Assembly (NCBI GenBank): GCA_019119595.1
Contig: DWWS01000028.1
Coordinates: 27,474 to 91,473, forward strand
DNA: 64,000 bases
Direction of reading: 5' to 3'
Origin: Candidatus Eisenbergiella merdavium
GTDB taxonomy: Bacteria; Bacillota; Clostridia; Lachnospirales; Lachnospiraceae
Shown here: positions 6,434 to 16,017 of the stretch, in pieces
How the letters are laid out: the number at the start of each line of letters is the position of its first letter
Position numbering within the stretch: position 1 is the first letter of the stretch
Program-made: the position numbers and the translations under genes
Notes under the pieces: generated by a model
What the model was told of the DNA's origin: nothing
What the model saw: only the letters and a program-made list of their open reading frames with translations
The model's database searches: none

Positions 6434-8989
6434 TCATTTCACCAGGACTACTTCAATTCCCCTTATATGCGACATGGGGCCGTTGTCATGATAAAGCCGG
6501 ATTCTGTTTTCCCCTTTCTCAAGCTTTACCAGGATTTCCTTTCTGTCTTCGTTCCTCCAAGAAGGAAAGGCCCAGCCGCTGGAATTATGCAGATAAGTAT
6601 GAATCGTATCAATATCATTTACCTGGATGGAAACGTCTCTGTTTTCTCCTGCCGTGTATACGATTCTGAGAATATATTTTCCTGTTTCGGGTACTGTTAT
6701 CTTATCAAAAACCAGCTCCGCCTTTCCCCCCAGTCCCACTGCGGTTGGGACACCGTTTACGCTTACGATCTCCCCGCCTCTGCGCAGATTCTCCTGGCAT
6801 ACACTCACGGAAATGGGCATAAAAGGTTCATTGTCAATCAGCTTCAGCTTCCAGATTCCCGGAACCTGCCCTGAGATGCGCCTTAGTTCAATACTAAATG
6901 CACCTTTGGTTATGGGAAGAAGGATATCCCGGGTAACAAAGGTACGGATTCCGCTGCTGTCCTGCATCTTCCATCTGCCGGCAAAGCTGCCGCAGACCAG
7001 CTCCAGCTCCCACGGCTCCTCTGCTGCATAAAACAGACGCAGTGTATAATTCTTTGTTTCCTTTACGCTTCCCCGGAATGCAGCCGCCCCGTTTAATACA
7101 AATCCGCATGTTCCATCTTCCCACTGCACCTTCTCACTTCCGTGGAGCAGAAGCGCATCTTCTCCCGGATACTCCGTAAAACAGCAGCTCATATAGCCGG
7201 AGCAGACGCCGTCTCTCAGGGGCTCTGCCTTCCGCGTGATGTAGATTCCCGCGCCGCCGTCCGCAAGAAGACTCAGCTCCAGCGAATCTGATGCAGTCAC
7301 CTTTTTTTTCGTAACGGCTACCATTTCCCCCTTCGCGCAATCTTCATAAATTTCCGCATCGTATTCTCCCTCTCCAAGAAAAGAAAGAGGAAGCCGAACT
7401 ACCTTTTTGGGCGATGTGATGACACCGATCAGCCACTCCTCATCCGTATAACGCAAAATGGCCGCATGATCTCCCGGATATCCGGAAAGAACCTTTACCC
7501 CCTGATAATGCGCCTTCGTCCGTCTCAGAAAGTCTGTCCCTCTCCATCCCTCCATATAGCGCAGCGCAAGGGCATAGTTGGTCAACCCGGAATCAAAAAC
7601 AACAGGCAGAGCCAGCTGATGGCCCATCGTAGTGTTTCTGTTTTTCCGGTTAGAAAAAGCTGTAGGGGTGTAATCCATGGGGCCAGCCACATTTCTGGTA
7701 AACGGAACCGTACAGTTATGGACTGAATCCGGCAGATCGCTCCATTGATAATGCTCCATCCCCATAATGCCTTCCGCCGTCATAAAGTTGGGCCAAGTCC
7801 GCCCCTCTCCCATGGGCTTGACAGAGCCATGAAAATTGATCATAAGCTTATGCCGGATCATCAGATCAGCCATCAAATTGTACTGCTGCATGGTATGCTG
7901 AGAGTCATTTTCAAAAAAATCTATTTTCAGACCGTCCACGCCCCAGCTCGCCCACAGAGGAATCAGCTTTTCCGCCTTTTCTCTGGTATCCAGCTTCTGC
8001 ATCGGCGTCCAGATCCAGATCTGCACATTCTTCTTATGCGCATATTTACAAAGCTCCTTCACCCAGCTTGCATCCCAGCCGCAGTCCAGCGTCACTCCTT
8101 CAAAGCCATAGGCGGCCGCCATATCCACATAGTCTCTGGATTCCAGATAAAGCTGCGCTCCGTTCATATCCTCCCACCAGGACCAAAGCGCGCGTCCGGG
8201 ATGAATCCATGAGGTATCCGTTATCCCGGAAGATGGATTCAGATTGTAATTCACCGTTGAATTCACAAGCTCATCCAAACTTTCTGCTACCACAGCATAT
8301 CTCCAGGGGGAATGAAAGGGCAGCGGAGAAGATATCGGATTTCCCTTTTCCTCCGGCGCAAAACCAATCCTCATATATCCCCGCTCATCTCCCACCAAAT
8401 GACAGGAGCAATAGCTTCCATTTGTGTTGATCACATTTGCTTCATTGAGCATGATCCAGATTCCATCCTGTTCATCATGAAACAGAGAAGGCATACCAAA
8501 GGGCTGTCCGTTCATGCTTTTATCCCAGCTGCGTGCATTGTACGCCCCTTCATAAGTAGGAACCCAATCCTGCAGCCACATAAGACGATCCGTGCCGATC
8601 TGAAATTCCGTTTCCTCTTTCTTTACAAGCAGGCATTCCCTGCCCGAACGACAGATTTCATACCGGAAAGCCATGCCGTCGTCGAATGCACGCAGTCTCA
8701 CAATAAATTCGGATTCATTTTTGCAAAACCGCAGGGCAAGTTCTTCTGCATGATTGATATAAATCTCTTTTTTCCCTGCGGGCAAGGAATATTCCTCGCG
8801 CACAGAATTTCTCTCCTGCGTTTCAAAGACCAGTCCGTCCGAAAAGTCCCCCAGATCCGTACAGATGCCCAGCCTGCTCTCATCAATCGCTTTTTTTCCG
8901 CCCCGTAAAACCTTATAATACAGGCCGTCCTTTTTCTGATCTACCGTCACCGTGAGCTGTCCGTCCGGCGAAGCCAATATCCACATCAT
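6434..8989 (-). CDS. Glycoside hydrolase family 97 enzyme, cytoplasmic, retaining type
   Basis: An 851-residue enzyme. Seen: an N-terminal SPDGQL beta-sandwich start, a central TIM barrel with LDCGWD near residue 303 and GLKIDFFEND with an aspartate near residue 357, TAEG near 405, and a C-terminal beta-sandwich (about the last 130 residues) resembling a carbohydrate-binding module. In GH97 an aspartate in the K-x-D-F position marks the retaining alpha-galactosidase-like subgroup, whereas inverting SusB-type enzymes lack it. There is no signal peptide, so it should act on sugars already imported. It is the last gene after the ABC transporter genes, 19 bases downstream of the permease. The start at 8989 has GGAGG five bases upstream. 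Substrate is inferred only as an alpha-linked oligosaccharide. Confidence 0.9.
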   Translation of the reverse strand: MMWILASPDGQLTVTVDQKKDGLYYKVLRGGKKAIDESRLGICTDLGDFSDGLVFETQERNSVREEYSLPAGKKEIYINHAEELALRFCKNESEFIVRLRAFDDGMAFRYEICRSGRECLLVKKEETEFQIGTDRLMWLQDWVPTYEGAYNARSWDKSMNGQPFGMPSLFHDEQDGIWIMLNEANVINTNGSYCSCHLVGDERGYMRIGFAPEEKGNPISSPLPFHSPWRYAVVAESLDELVNSTVNYNLNPSSGITDTSWIHPGRALWSWWEDMNGAQLYLESRDYVDMAAAYGFEGVTLDCGWDASWVKELCKYAHKKNVQIWIWTPMQKLDTREKAEKLIPLWASWGVDGLKIDFFENDSQHTMQQYNLMADLMIRHKLMINFHGSVKPMGEGRTWPNFMTAEGIMGMEHYQWSDLPDSVHNCTVPFTRNVAGPMDYTPTAFSNRKNRNTTMGHQLALPVVFDSGLTNYALALRYMEGWRGTDFLRRTKAHYQGVKVLSGYPGDHAAILRYTDEEWLIGVITSPKKVVRLPLSFLGEGEYDAEIYEDCAKGEMVAVTKKKVTASDSLELSLLADGGAGIYITRKAEPLRDGVCSGYMSCCFTEYPGEDALLLHGSEKVQWEDGTCGFVLNGAAAFRGSVKETKNYTLRLFYAAEEPWELELVCGSFAGRWKMQDSSGIRTFVTRDILLPITKGAFSIELRRISGQVPGIWKLKLIDNEPFMPISVSVCQENLRRGGEIVSVNGVPTAVGLGGKAELVFDKITVPETGKYILRIVYTAGENRDVSIQVNDIDTIHTYLHNSSGWAFPSWRNEDRKEILVKLEKGENRIRLYHDNGPMSHIRGIEVVLVK

Positions 8990-9020
8990 TCGTTCCTCCA
9001 TTCATATTCAGCCGGGCAGA

Positions 9021-9905
9021 TCATCCCTTCACGCTGCCCATTACAATTCCGGTCGTAAAATACTTCTGCAAAAAAGGATAGATCATCAGCACAGGAACAG
9101 CCGCAAGAAAAATCTGAGCCGCCTTTCCCGTCCGATCCGAGATCATGCCGATCTGACGGATATCCCGCAGCTTTTCCAGCGCCATAAGATTGGTGGAAAC
9201 TACCTGTGTCTGCAAATAGGTCTGAAGCGGGTATTTGTCAGGAGAATTCATATAGATCAGACCGTCAAACCAGGAATTCCAGTGATTTACAATGATATAC
9301 AGCGTTACCGTCGCCAGCACCGGCCTGGAAACGGGAAGGACGATCATCCGCAGCACCTTAACATGCGTCGCCCCGTCCACATATGCTGCTTCCTCCAGCT
9401 CCTTTGGCAGAGAACGGAAAAAATTCATCAGCAGAATAGTATTAAACACATTAACCGTACTGGGCAGTATAAGCGCCCAGATAGAATCAATCAGACCGGT
9501 ATTGCGAACCACCATATAAGAAGGGATCAAACCTCCTCCAATGAGCATCGGCACCACAAAAATCCATATGTAAATTTTTCTTGCCGGAAATTCATGGTCC
9601 AGTCTCGAAAGAGGAAAGGCCGCAAGGACACAGACCACCATGCTGATCGGGACTGCCAGCAGCACCCTCGCGCCTGAAACCAGCAGGGATTTCCAAAACG
9701 CCGGCTTGTCCGCCATATATTGATAGGAATCCAGAGTAAAATCCACCGGCCAAAGTCCCACCTTTCCGGCCGCGACGGCGCTGCTTGAGCTGAACGATAT
9801 CGCCAGCTGATTAAGCATGGGAAGCAGGCAGCTTACAGCCAGCAGAATTAAAAACGCGTAATTAAATGCGGTAAAAATTTTCATGCCCAAAGATTTTTTG
9901 CGCAC
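9021..9905 (-). CDS. Sugar ABC transporter permease, LplC/MalG type
   Basis: A 294-residue inner-membrane protein with about six membrane segments and the EAA loop (EEAAYVDGATHVKVLRMIVLP) that contacts the ATPase. It ends with the LplC-type tail QKYFTTGIVMGSVKG. I chose GTG at 9905 because GGAGGTGAGTC lies directly before it; the ATG six codons upstream has no site. With the other permease and the binding protein it should import an oligosaccharide. No ATPase is encoded here, as is usual for this class, which shares an MsmX-like ATPase from elsewhere in the genome. Confidence 0.92.
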   Translation of the reverse strand: MRKKSLGMKIFTAFNYAFLILLAVSCLLPMLNQLAISFSSSSAVAAGKVGLWPVDFTLDSYQYMADKPAFWKSLLVSGARVLLAVPISMVVCVLAAFPLSRLDHEFPARKIYIWIFVVPMLIGGGLIPSYMVVRNTGLIDSIWALILPSTVNVFNTILLMNFFRSLPKELEEAAYVDGATHVKVLRMIVLPVSRPVLATVTLYIIVNHWNSWFDGLIYMNSPDKYPLQTYLQTQVVSTNLMALEKLRDIRQIGMISDRTGKAAQIFLAAVPVLMIYPFLQKYFTTGIVMGSVKG

Positions 9906-9919
9906 AGACTCACCTCCGT

Positions 9920-10825
9920 TCAAAATACTCGATAGTCCGTAAATTTATAGGCCAACGCATAGGCGGATGCCAGCATAATAAAGGAAATGACCGATTTGAA
10001 CAGACCGATGGCAGTTGCGACGCCATACTGAGCATCCAGCATACCAATGCGGTAAACCAGCGTATCCAGGATGTCTCCTGTGCTGTATACCTGCGGGCTG
10101 TACATATTAAAGATCTGATCAAAACCGGCATTAAAAATATTTCCCATAGCCAGAATGGACATCAGCACCACGATGGGAAGGATGCCCGGAAGCGTCACAT
10201 GCAGGGTCTGTTTCCAACGGCCTGCTCCGTCCATAACGGCCGCCTCATACAGACACGGATCGATCCCCGTCAGCGCCGCCAGATAAACGATAGTCCCATA
10301 TCCAAACTCCTTCCAGGTATCAGTAAGAACCATCGTATACGGGAACCAGTCAGGATCGCCAAGGAAAAAGATCGGTTCCAGGCCAAGAGAGGTAAATATT
10401 TTTCCTATTACTCCATCGGACGGCGAAAGAATATCCACAAAAACGCCCGCCAGAATGACCCAGCTCAGAAAATGGGGAAAATAAACCATCGTCTGCAGCG
10501 AACGCTTAAATTTCATATTTCGAACCTCGTTCAGCAGAAGGGCCACAATCACGGGTACCACGATCCCCATAATGATCTTCAAAACCGCAATATAAAAGGT
10601 GTTCCAGATTACCTGATAAATATCCGGCAGATTAAACACATATTCAAAATTCTCCAGCCCCACCCACTTCGATCCAAAAAATCCCTTGCTTGGATTAAAC
10701 TTCTGAAAAGCCATGATATTACCAAACAGGGGAACATAGTTATAAATCACAAGCAAGATCAGCGCAGGCAGAAGCATGAGATGCAGGGACCAGTTTCTCT
10801 GAAATTTGCCGCTCTTTTTTTTCAT
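9920..10825 (-). CDS. Sugar ABC transporter permease, LplB type
   Basis: A 301-residue permease with six membrane segments. Seen: the LplB-type opening (LHLMLLPALILLVIYNYVPLFG), the FQKFNPSKG loop, and the EAA-like segment YEAAVMDGAGRWKQTLHVTLPG. The MKKKSG start at 10825 is set by AAGGAG eight bases upstream; the longer reading frame starts inside the preceding hairpin. It lies between the binding-protein gene and the LplC-type permease, 14 bases from the latter. It is the partner half of the heterodimeric membrane channel. Confidence 0.93.
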   Translation of the reverse strand: MKKKSGKFQRNWSLHLMLLPALILLVIYNYVPLFGNIMAFQKFNPSKGFFGSKWVGLENFEYVFNLPDIYQVIWNTFYIAVLKIIMGIVVPVIVALLLNEVRNMKFKRSLQTMVYFPHFLSWVILAGVFVDILSPSDGVIGKIFTSLGLEPIFFLGDPDWFPYTMVLTDTWKEFGYGTIVYLAALTGIDPCLYEAAVMDGAGRWKQTLHVTLPGILPIVVLMSILAMGNIFNAGFDQIFNMYSPQVYSTGDILDTLVYRIGMLDAQYGVATAIGLFKSVISFIMLASAYALAYKFTDYRVF

Positions 10826-10844
10826 GACATCAACTCCTTTGTCA

Positions 10845-10871
10845 GGGGAGAATGCATCAGGCATTCTCCCC
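10845..10871 (-). promoter_or_regulatory. Perfect intercistronic hairpin after the binding-protein gene
   Basis: An 11-bp perfect stem with a 5-base loop sits just after the binding-protein stop and before the permease ribosome site. It has no T run. Such hairpins commonly protect the upstream mRNA and let binding protein exceed permease. Confidence 0.6.
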
Positions 10872-10878
10872 TTTTCCA

Positions 10879-12576
10879 TCATTTCTGTGATGTATACCAG
10901 TCGTTTACTTCCTGTGTGATCTCTTCTCCGCCAAGCTTATTCCAATTCGTCACGAATTCATCAAAGGCATCCAGATTTCCTTCCAGTATGATGGTGGTAT
11001 AATCCTGTAGCTGCTGTTTGTTCAGGGTCGGGAGCTTTTCCGTCATGGTTTCCGTCGGTGCCGCATAATAAGCGTCGTTCACCACATTTTCAGGAGTCCA
11101 GTATTCATCATAGATCACGTTCAGAGCTCCGCCCGGACCGTACATTTTCAGCTGATGCCAGTTATTGTCCTTATGATCTCCCTCCAGGCTCTTGCAGGCC
11201 ATCTCATAGTAGTTCAGCTCTTCATCATTTAAGGTATCCGCTTCCGCTTCTCCATTGATCACAGCTGTTACCTTCTGCGCCGCCGTAAAGTTTTTCATCG
11301 GCGGTTCGATCGCTACTGCCGGGTACTGATAGGTACCGAAGCCGTCCGGCGTAATGTTAAAGGTCTGCGGCTCTGCCGTTTCTCCATAGCTTTTTTCCAA
11401 CTGCAGGTTCAGCATTTTCACAACCGCCTCCGGATGCTCACAGTCCGTGCTGATCACATAAAAGTCCGTGGTGCTTGCAGAGAGCTGAGCCTTAGCGGGC
11501 GTTTCTGCATCCAGGGACGGTATCGCCACCGGAACCCATTCAAATGTGGGATCATTTACCTTAGCGTCATTGATCCATGCCATATCCCAGAAATCACCGA
11601 ACAGCATTCCAATGCGTCCTGCGCTGACGTCTTCGTTTACCTTATTGGCATCCTTTACGCCAAACTCGGGATCAATCTGGCCTGCCTCATACATTTCATT
11701 CAGAGCTGCCAGCGCCTCCTTCACTTCCGGCTGTATGCCTCCCCATACGACCTCTTCGCCCTTATCTACCCAGATACCCGGATAAGCATTATATGCATTG
11801 AAAAATCCTGTCAGATCCGCAAAGCCGCTTCCGTAAAGATCCTTGTACAGCGCCAGGCCATAGGTATCATCCACACCGTTTCCATCCGGATCCTGCGTTG
11901 TAAACGCCTCCGCAATATTTCTCATATCCTCCACCGTTTCAGGCAGCTCAAGTCCGAGGTTGTCCAGCCAGTCTGTACGCACCCAGAGAACCTTTGCCGT
12001 CATCAGAGGAGAGCCGATCTTGGGAATCGCATACAGTCTTCCGTCAAAGGTTGCCGCCTGCATGGCAATACCGCCGTCCGAATTCAGCACATCTTCCGTA
12101 TAAGGCGCCAGCCAGGTATCCATCACCTCCGTGATGTCCATGATCTGACCGTTATCATACATCATCTTCAGCTGGGAGGCGCTCACCTGCATGACGTCCG
12201 GAATGTCATCCGAGGTGATCGCGATGTTGACCTTCTGGGCATACTGCTCCGTATTCGTGGACCACTTCCAGTTAATCCGGATATTCATGGTTTCTTCCAG
12301 ATAACGGGTCCATACATTGTCCTCCAAAGAATCCCCTTCCGGGAATTCAATTCCCGCCCCCAGATTCTTCACCGCGCTGATCTCTACAGGCTCGTCATAC
12401 CTGCCGAATGGATCCGCGCTGTTTCCTTCTTCTCCTGTGTCCTGCACCTGTCCCTGTCCTGTTTCCGGCGTAGTGTTCCGAACGCCATCACCTGTTCCCG
12501 AATCCCCACATCCGGTTACAAGAACTGCCATCATGGTCAGAGCCATTACCAGCGAAGTCAGTCTTCTCTTTTTCAT
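10879..12576 (-). CDS. Extracellular solute-binding lipoprotein, LplA type
   Basis: A 565-residue lipoprotein. Seen: signal sequence with lipobox LVTGC (acylated Cys 23), a low-complexity Gly/Thr/Glu linker, and a large two-lobe family 1 binding domain with the DIPDVMQVS and GRLYAIPKIG segments typical of LplA-like proteins. It should capture an oligosaccharide outside the membrane and deliver it to the two permeases downstream. The GH97 enzyme at the end of the operon suggests the imported sugar contains an alpha-linked residue. The gene has an AT-rich upstream region with repeated GTAAAAA motifs, following the terminator of the regulator pair. Confidence 0.93.
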   Translation of the reverse strand: MKKRRLTSLVMALTMMAVLVTGCGDSGTGDGVRNTTPETGQGQVQDTGEEGNSADPFGRYDEPVEISAVKNLGAGIEFPEGDSLEDNVWTRYLEETMNIRINWKWSTNTEQYAQKVNIAITSDDIPDVMQVSASQLKMMYDNGQIMDITEVMDTWLAPYTEDVLNSDGGIAMQAATFDGRLYAIPKIGSPLMTAKVLWVRTDWLDNLGLELPETVEDMRNIAEAFTTQDPDGNGVDDTYGLALYKDLYGSGFADLTGFFNAYNAYPGIWVDKGEEVVWGGIQPEVKEALAALNEMYEAGQIDPEFGVKDANKVNEDVSAGRIGMLFGDFWDMAWINDAKVNDPTFEWVPVAIPSLDAETPAKAQLSASTTDFYVISTDCEHPEAVVKMLNLQLEKSYGETAEPQTFNITPDGFGTYQYPAVAIEPPMKNFTAAQKVTAVINGEAEADTLNDEELNYYEMACKSLEGDHKDNNWHQLKMYGPGGALNVIYDEYWTPENVVNDAYYAAPTETMTEKLPTLNKQQLQDYTTIILEGNLDAFDEFVTNWNKLGGEEITQEVNDWYTSQK

Positions 12577-12648
12577 TTTGCACCCTCCTTTTATATATTT
12601 TGTATAATATTATTATATTGTTGCCAGATATTAATGTATATAATTACA

Positions 12649-12689
12649 TTTTTACCTTTTTTGTCTATTTTTTACTTTGTAATTTTTAC
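12649..12689 (-). promoter_or_regulatory. Three GTAAAAA repeats upstream of the binding-protein gene
   Basis: The minus strand carries GTAAAAA at 12683-12689, 12669-12675 and 12649-12655, spaced 14 and 20 bases, upstream of a TATAAT-like region near 12610. They could be sites for the adjacent AraC-type response regulator, but the region is so AT-rich that chance is possible. Confidence 0.3.
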
Positions 12690-12700
12690 TTTTCAAACGC

Positions 12701-12727
12701 AAAAAAAGCACATATTATGTGCTTTTT
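12701..12727 (-). terminator. Terminator after the kinase/regulator pair
   Basis: On the minus strand AAAGCACAT pairs with ATGTGCTTT across a 3-base loop and is followed by seven T residues. It separates the regulator genes from the transporter operon. Confidence 0.85.
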
Positions 12728-12756
12728 GCATTTCTTTTTTTAGTTTCTTTTTTCGT

Positions 12757-14037
12757 TTAATGCAAAGTTCCCTCCCCGTCCCTGTATTCCCGCGGTGTCA
12801 CTTTCATGACCTTTTTAAATACCTTGGAAAAATTTGCAGACGTTTCATACCCAACCATTGGAGCAATCTCACTGATGCGATAGGATGTATTCTTCAAAAG
12901 CCCACATGCCGTTTCCATCCGCTGCTTCAGGATCACCTCCGTCAGCGTACGCCCCGTCAGCTCTTTAAAACGGCGGGAAAGATAGGAAGGATTCAGGTGG
13001 AGTTTTTCCGAAAGAGCGCATAGCGAAAGATCCCCGTCCAAATGCTCCGTAATATACATCATCAGTCTGCTCACAAAGGTTTTTTCCGGATCCGCATCAT
13101 TTTCTTCCGGCTCCTCTTCAAAATATTCCACTCCCGCCATAGCGATCTGCGAACCCGCCTTCAGGCGTGTCTGCGCGATCGCTTTCAGCTTCTCAAAGGG
13201 ATGAAGCGCCTGATCCCATGGTATCTGCTTTTCATGAAAAACAAAGGTAACCGATACGTTCAGCGTCTGGCCGATCACCCGTCTTATCCCTTCCGCCATC
13301 CCCTTTACTACCGCCTGCGCATGCTGCAGATTTTCTGTATCTGCAGGCTGCAGTGCCCATATCATAACGTGTTCATCTGTCCATACGGTCTCGCTTTTTA
13401 CCGCATAAGAAATCTTTTCCCGGATTGCCATATCAATGGCAAGCGCCGTCTCGTCCGTCAGCTTCTGCGTGGCTTTACCCGCAAGCAGCATCACAGGCCT
13501 GTCCACGCGAAGGACGGTATCCAGCCTGTCAGCAGTCCAGTTTCTTCCGTCCGGCCTTTTCTGCTCCAGAAGCAGGCTGCGCACCAGGTTCCTCCTGAGC
13601 ATCGCTTTATAAAGACGTGTTTCCTCCCTCGCCTTCAGCAGTGTATCTCTCACATCCATATCTTTCTCAATGGAACGGATGCATTCTCCGATTGCTTCCA
13701 GCAGCACCTCATCCCCTTCACTTTTCAGGATATAATGCGCTACCTTCTGCTGAATCGCCTGCCTTGCATACTGAAATTCATCATAGCCCGTCTGAAATAT
13801 CACCCGGCACAACGGCCACTTCTGCCGTATTCCCTTTGCCAGCTCAATCCCCGTCGTGCCTGGCATACAGATATCCGAAATGACGATGTCAAACTGATAC
13901 TCATTCAGCAGCCGGAAGGCTTCTGTCCCGGAATAAGCCTTATATACGTCCAACTCAAATTCCTCTGTCTCTTCCAGCATGACAGCCAGGCTGTCCGTAA
14001 TCATCTCTTCATCATCCACAACCAATACCCTGTACAT
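12757..14037 (-). CDS. YesN-type response regulator with AraC output domain
   Basis: A 426-residue protein. Seen: a receiver domain (residues 1-120) with acidic pocket VVDDEE, phosphoacceptor in DIVISDICMPG near residue 54 and the conserved lysine in YILKS; a variable middle; and a C-terminal AraC double helix-turn-helix ending in SANFSKVFKKVMKVTPREYRD. Phosphorylation by the upstream kinase should activate transcription of the neighbouring sugar operon. The MYRVLVVDDEE start at 14037 follows GAGGAGG by four bases and overlaps the end of the kinase gene by 26 bases, so translation is probably coupled. Confidence 0.95.
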   Translation of the reverse strand: MYRVLVVDDEEMITDSLAVMLEETEEFELDVYKAYSGTEAFRLLNEYQFDIVISDICMPGTTGIELAKGIRQKWPLCRVIFQTGYDEFQYARQAIQQKVAHYILKSEGDEVLLEAIGECIRSIEKDMDVRDTLLKAREETRLYKAMLRRNLVRSLLLEQKRPDGRNWTADRLDTVLRVDRPVMLLAGKATQKLTDETALAIDMAIREKISYAVKSETVWTDEHVMIWALQPADTENLQHAQAVVKGMAEGIRRVIGQTLNVSVTFVFHEKQIPWDQALHPFEKLKAIAQTRLKAGSQIAMAGVEYFEEEPEENDADPEKTFVSRLMMYITEHLDGDLSLCALSEKLHLNPSYLSRRFKELTGRTLTEVILKQRMETACGLLKNTSYRISEIAPMVGYETSANFSKVFKKVMKVTPREYRDGEGTLH

Positions 14038-15820
14038 CTGACCTCCTCTCTCCCGGTACATTTTCTTCCGGAACATCAGCCGGAAGAACCAGACTGCAGA
14101 GCGTCCCCTGACCTTCCCGGGATTCGATCTCAATTCCATACGCGTTTCCAAACCGGATCTTCAGCCTGCTGTTAATATTATACAGCGCATTTTCTACGGC
14201 TTCGCCCCTCTGCGCGAAATGCCTCCTCATCTCATCCAGCTTTTCTTCATCCATTCCTGCTCCGTTATCCTGCACATGAATAAGCAGTCTGTTTTCTTTT
14301 GCCTCATACCAGATATGGAGAAATCCCCCTTTCTCCACATTATTCAGCCCATGCTCAAAGGCGTTCTCCAAAAGCGGCTGCAGGATCAGGCGCGGAACCA
14401 CCAGCTTCTCATACCGATTCGGCAGCTTTTCCACCGTAACCCGAAGCCTGCGTTTAAAACGCATTTCCTGAATCCGGGCATACCTCTCTGCGTGCTCCGT
14501 TTCCATCCTCAGCTCCACATCGTTCTCCGCGCTTTTGGTAATATACCGATAATACTCCGACAGATAGGAGGAAAATTCCACGATGCTTTCGTAATCCTCG
14601 TCCTTTGCCATCCGATACATTGAGAAAAAGCTGTTGTACAGAAAATGAGGATTGATCTGTGACTGCAGGTATTTCAGCTGGGACTGCTGTGTCAGCAGCT
14701 TCTGTTTATAATTTATTTCCATCTGATTCTGAAGCGATTCTGCCATCCGATTAAACGCAATATATACATAGCCAAACTCATCCTCCCGCCTTTCCCTGAT
14801 CCGGACATTCAGATCTCCCGTTTCCATCTGCTCCAGATTGGTAACAAGCGTTTTGATGGGACTGCTGATCATGGCGTAGATCACATATAGATAACAGGCC
14901 ATCAGGATGACCACGATCGTCAGGCAGCCAAAAAAAATATTCTGATAGATGCGAAGCTGACTGTAAATCGTTCTGTTTGGAATATACGCGAACAGATCCA
15001 TCTCCAGCGGCATAGAATGGATAGCAAATATGGTGTATTTCCTGTGATCTGTTCGATCCCTCATTCGCTGCAGGGATTCTCCTGTAATCTTCAGCCCCTC
15101 AAGCTCCAGATTCTTTCCCACATTCAGCTCATATTCTCCTCCACAGTCTCTGAGCTTTACACCGCTTCCCTGATATTCATTCAGAAAATTCAGTTCTGTT
15201 TCCAGCTCTTCCTCGGAAAGCCGGATCACCAGTATGAACATCCGGCTGTTCTGCATTCCTGCAATACTGTATGGAGAGGCAGCTCCAAGGTACATGGCGC
15301 CCTGATCATAAAACAGAGGTGACTCCGCAAGCTTTTCCTGCATGTCAAGAAGCGTCTGTTTTTCTCCGCTTCCTACCGTTTCCACCCCATCCATGGAAGA
15401 GATCCTGCGCTCTATTGCCGGAATATAAACGAAAACCTCATCAATATAGGTTGAGCTTTCATGGAGAATGCTCAGACGATCCTGAATATCCAAAAGCTTT
15501 TTCGTTTTTTCACTGTCCGTCATAATAGAGAATGCCCCTATGGTATAATATAGAATATCATCGTTCAGACATTCATTCTGAAGCTTCTGTATTCTGCCGA
15601 TTTCCTCCTCCATGGCATTGATCATGAAGGAAGTCTTCGTATACAGGGATTGGGAAATCTCCTCCGTAAGCATGTGATAACCGGCCTGAAAAATACCGAA
15701 GTAAAGAAGATAGACCAGAACCAGTACCAGAAGGAATGCACGGATCACCCTGTATGAAAAGGATTTTTTCAGCATTCTCAATATGGAAATATTTCTGTTC
15801 CTTTCCCTTTCGATCCTCAT
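14012..15820 (-). CDS. YesM-type membrane sensor histidine kinase
   Basis: A 602-residue kinase. Seen: two membrane segments (about residues 22-44 and 290-312) flanking an extracellular sensor domain of roughly 240 residues, a HAMP domain (SSPIKTLVTNLEQMETGD), the phosphoacceptor NPHFLYNSF near residue 393 of the His_kinase family, and an ATPase domain with DNGAGMD. Such kinases usually sense sugars or a binding protein and phosphorylate a YesN regulator. The ATG at 15820 has AGGAG ten bases upstream. It forms a two-gene unit with the regulator and adjoins the GH97/ABC operon, its likely target. Confidence 0.94.
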   Translation of the reverse strand: MRIERERNRNISILRMLKKSFSYRVIRAFLLVLVLVYLLYFGIFQAGYHMLTEEISQSLYTKTSFMINAMEEEIGRIQKLQNECLNDDILYYTIGAFSIMTDSEKTKKLLDIQDRLSILHESSTYIDEVFVYIPAIERRISSMDGVETVGSGEKQTLLDMQEKLAESPLFYDQGAMYLGAASPYSIAGMQNSRMFILVIRLSEEELETELNFLNEYQGSGVKLRDCGGEYELNVGKNLELEGLKITGESLQRMRDRTDHRKYTIFAIHSMPLEMDLFAYIPNRTIYSQLRIYQNIFFGCLTIVVILMACYLYVIYAMISSPIKTLVTNLEQMETGDLNVRIRERREDEFGYVYIAFNRMAESLQNQMEINYKQKLLTQQSQLKYLQSQINPHFLYNSFFSMYRMAKDEDYESIVEFSSYLSEYYRYITKSAENDVELRMETEHAERYARIQEMRFKRRLRVTVEKLPNRYEKLVVPRLILQPLLENAFEHGLNNVEKGGFLHIWYEAKENRLLIHVQDNGAGMDEEKLDEMRRHFAQRGEAVENALYNINSRLKIRFGNAYGIEIESREGQGTLCSLVLPADVPEENVPGERRSDVQGIGCG

Positions 15821-15936
15821 ATGCGCATTTCTCCTGCTACAACATATTTATGGTTTTCTTTTCAGCTTCCATTATACTTTCAAAAAGCAAAAATGCCAAT
15901 CTATTCATTACAGGCAGATTTCGTCAATAAACGAAA

Positions 15937-15986
15937 ACCCCTTTCGGATCAGAACCGCAATACCTGCATTCCTCATCCAAAAGGGG
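15937..15986 (-). terminator. Terminator after the cupin gene
   Basis: On the minus strand CCCCTTTTGGAT pairs imperfectly with ATCCGAAAGGGG, followed by TTTTCGTTTATT. It lies between the cupin stop and the kinase start. Confidence 0.7.
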
Positions 15987-16017
15987 CTGTATTTTTCTCT
16001 GTAAAACTTATCTTGCG

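Noticed and set aside
11434..13023. Plus-strand open frame of 529 codons across the binding protein and its promoter
   Set aside because: It crosses an AT-rich regulatory region and a terminator and has no recognisable protein features.
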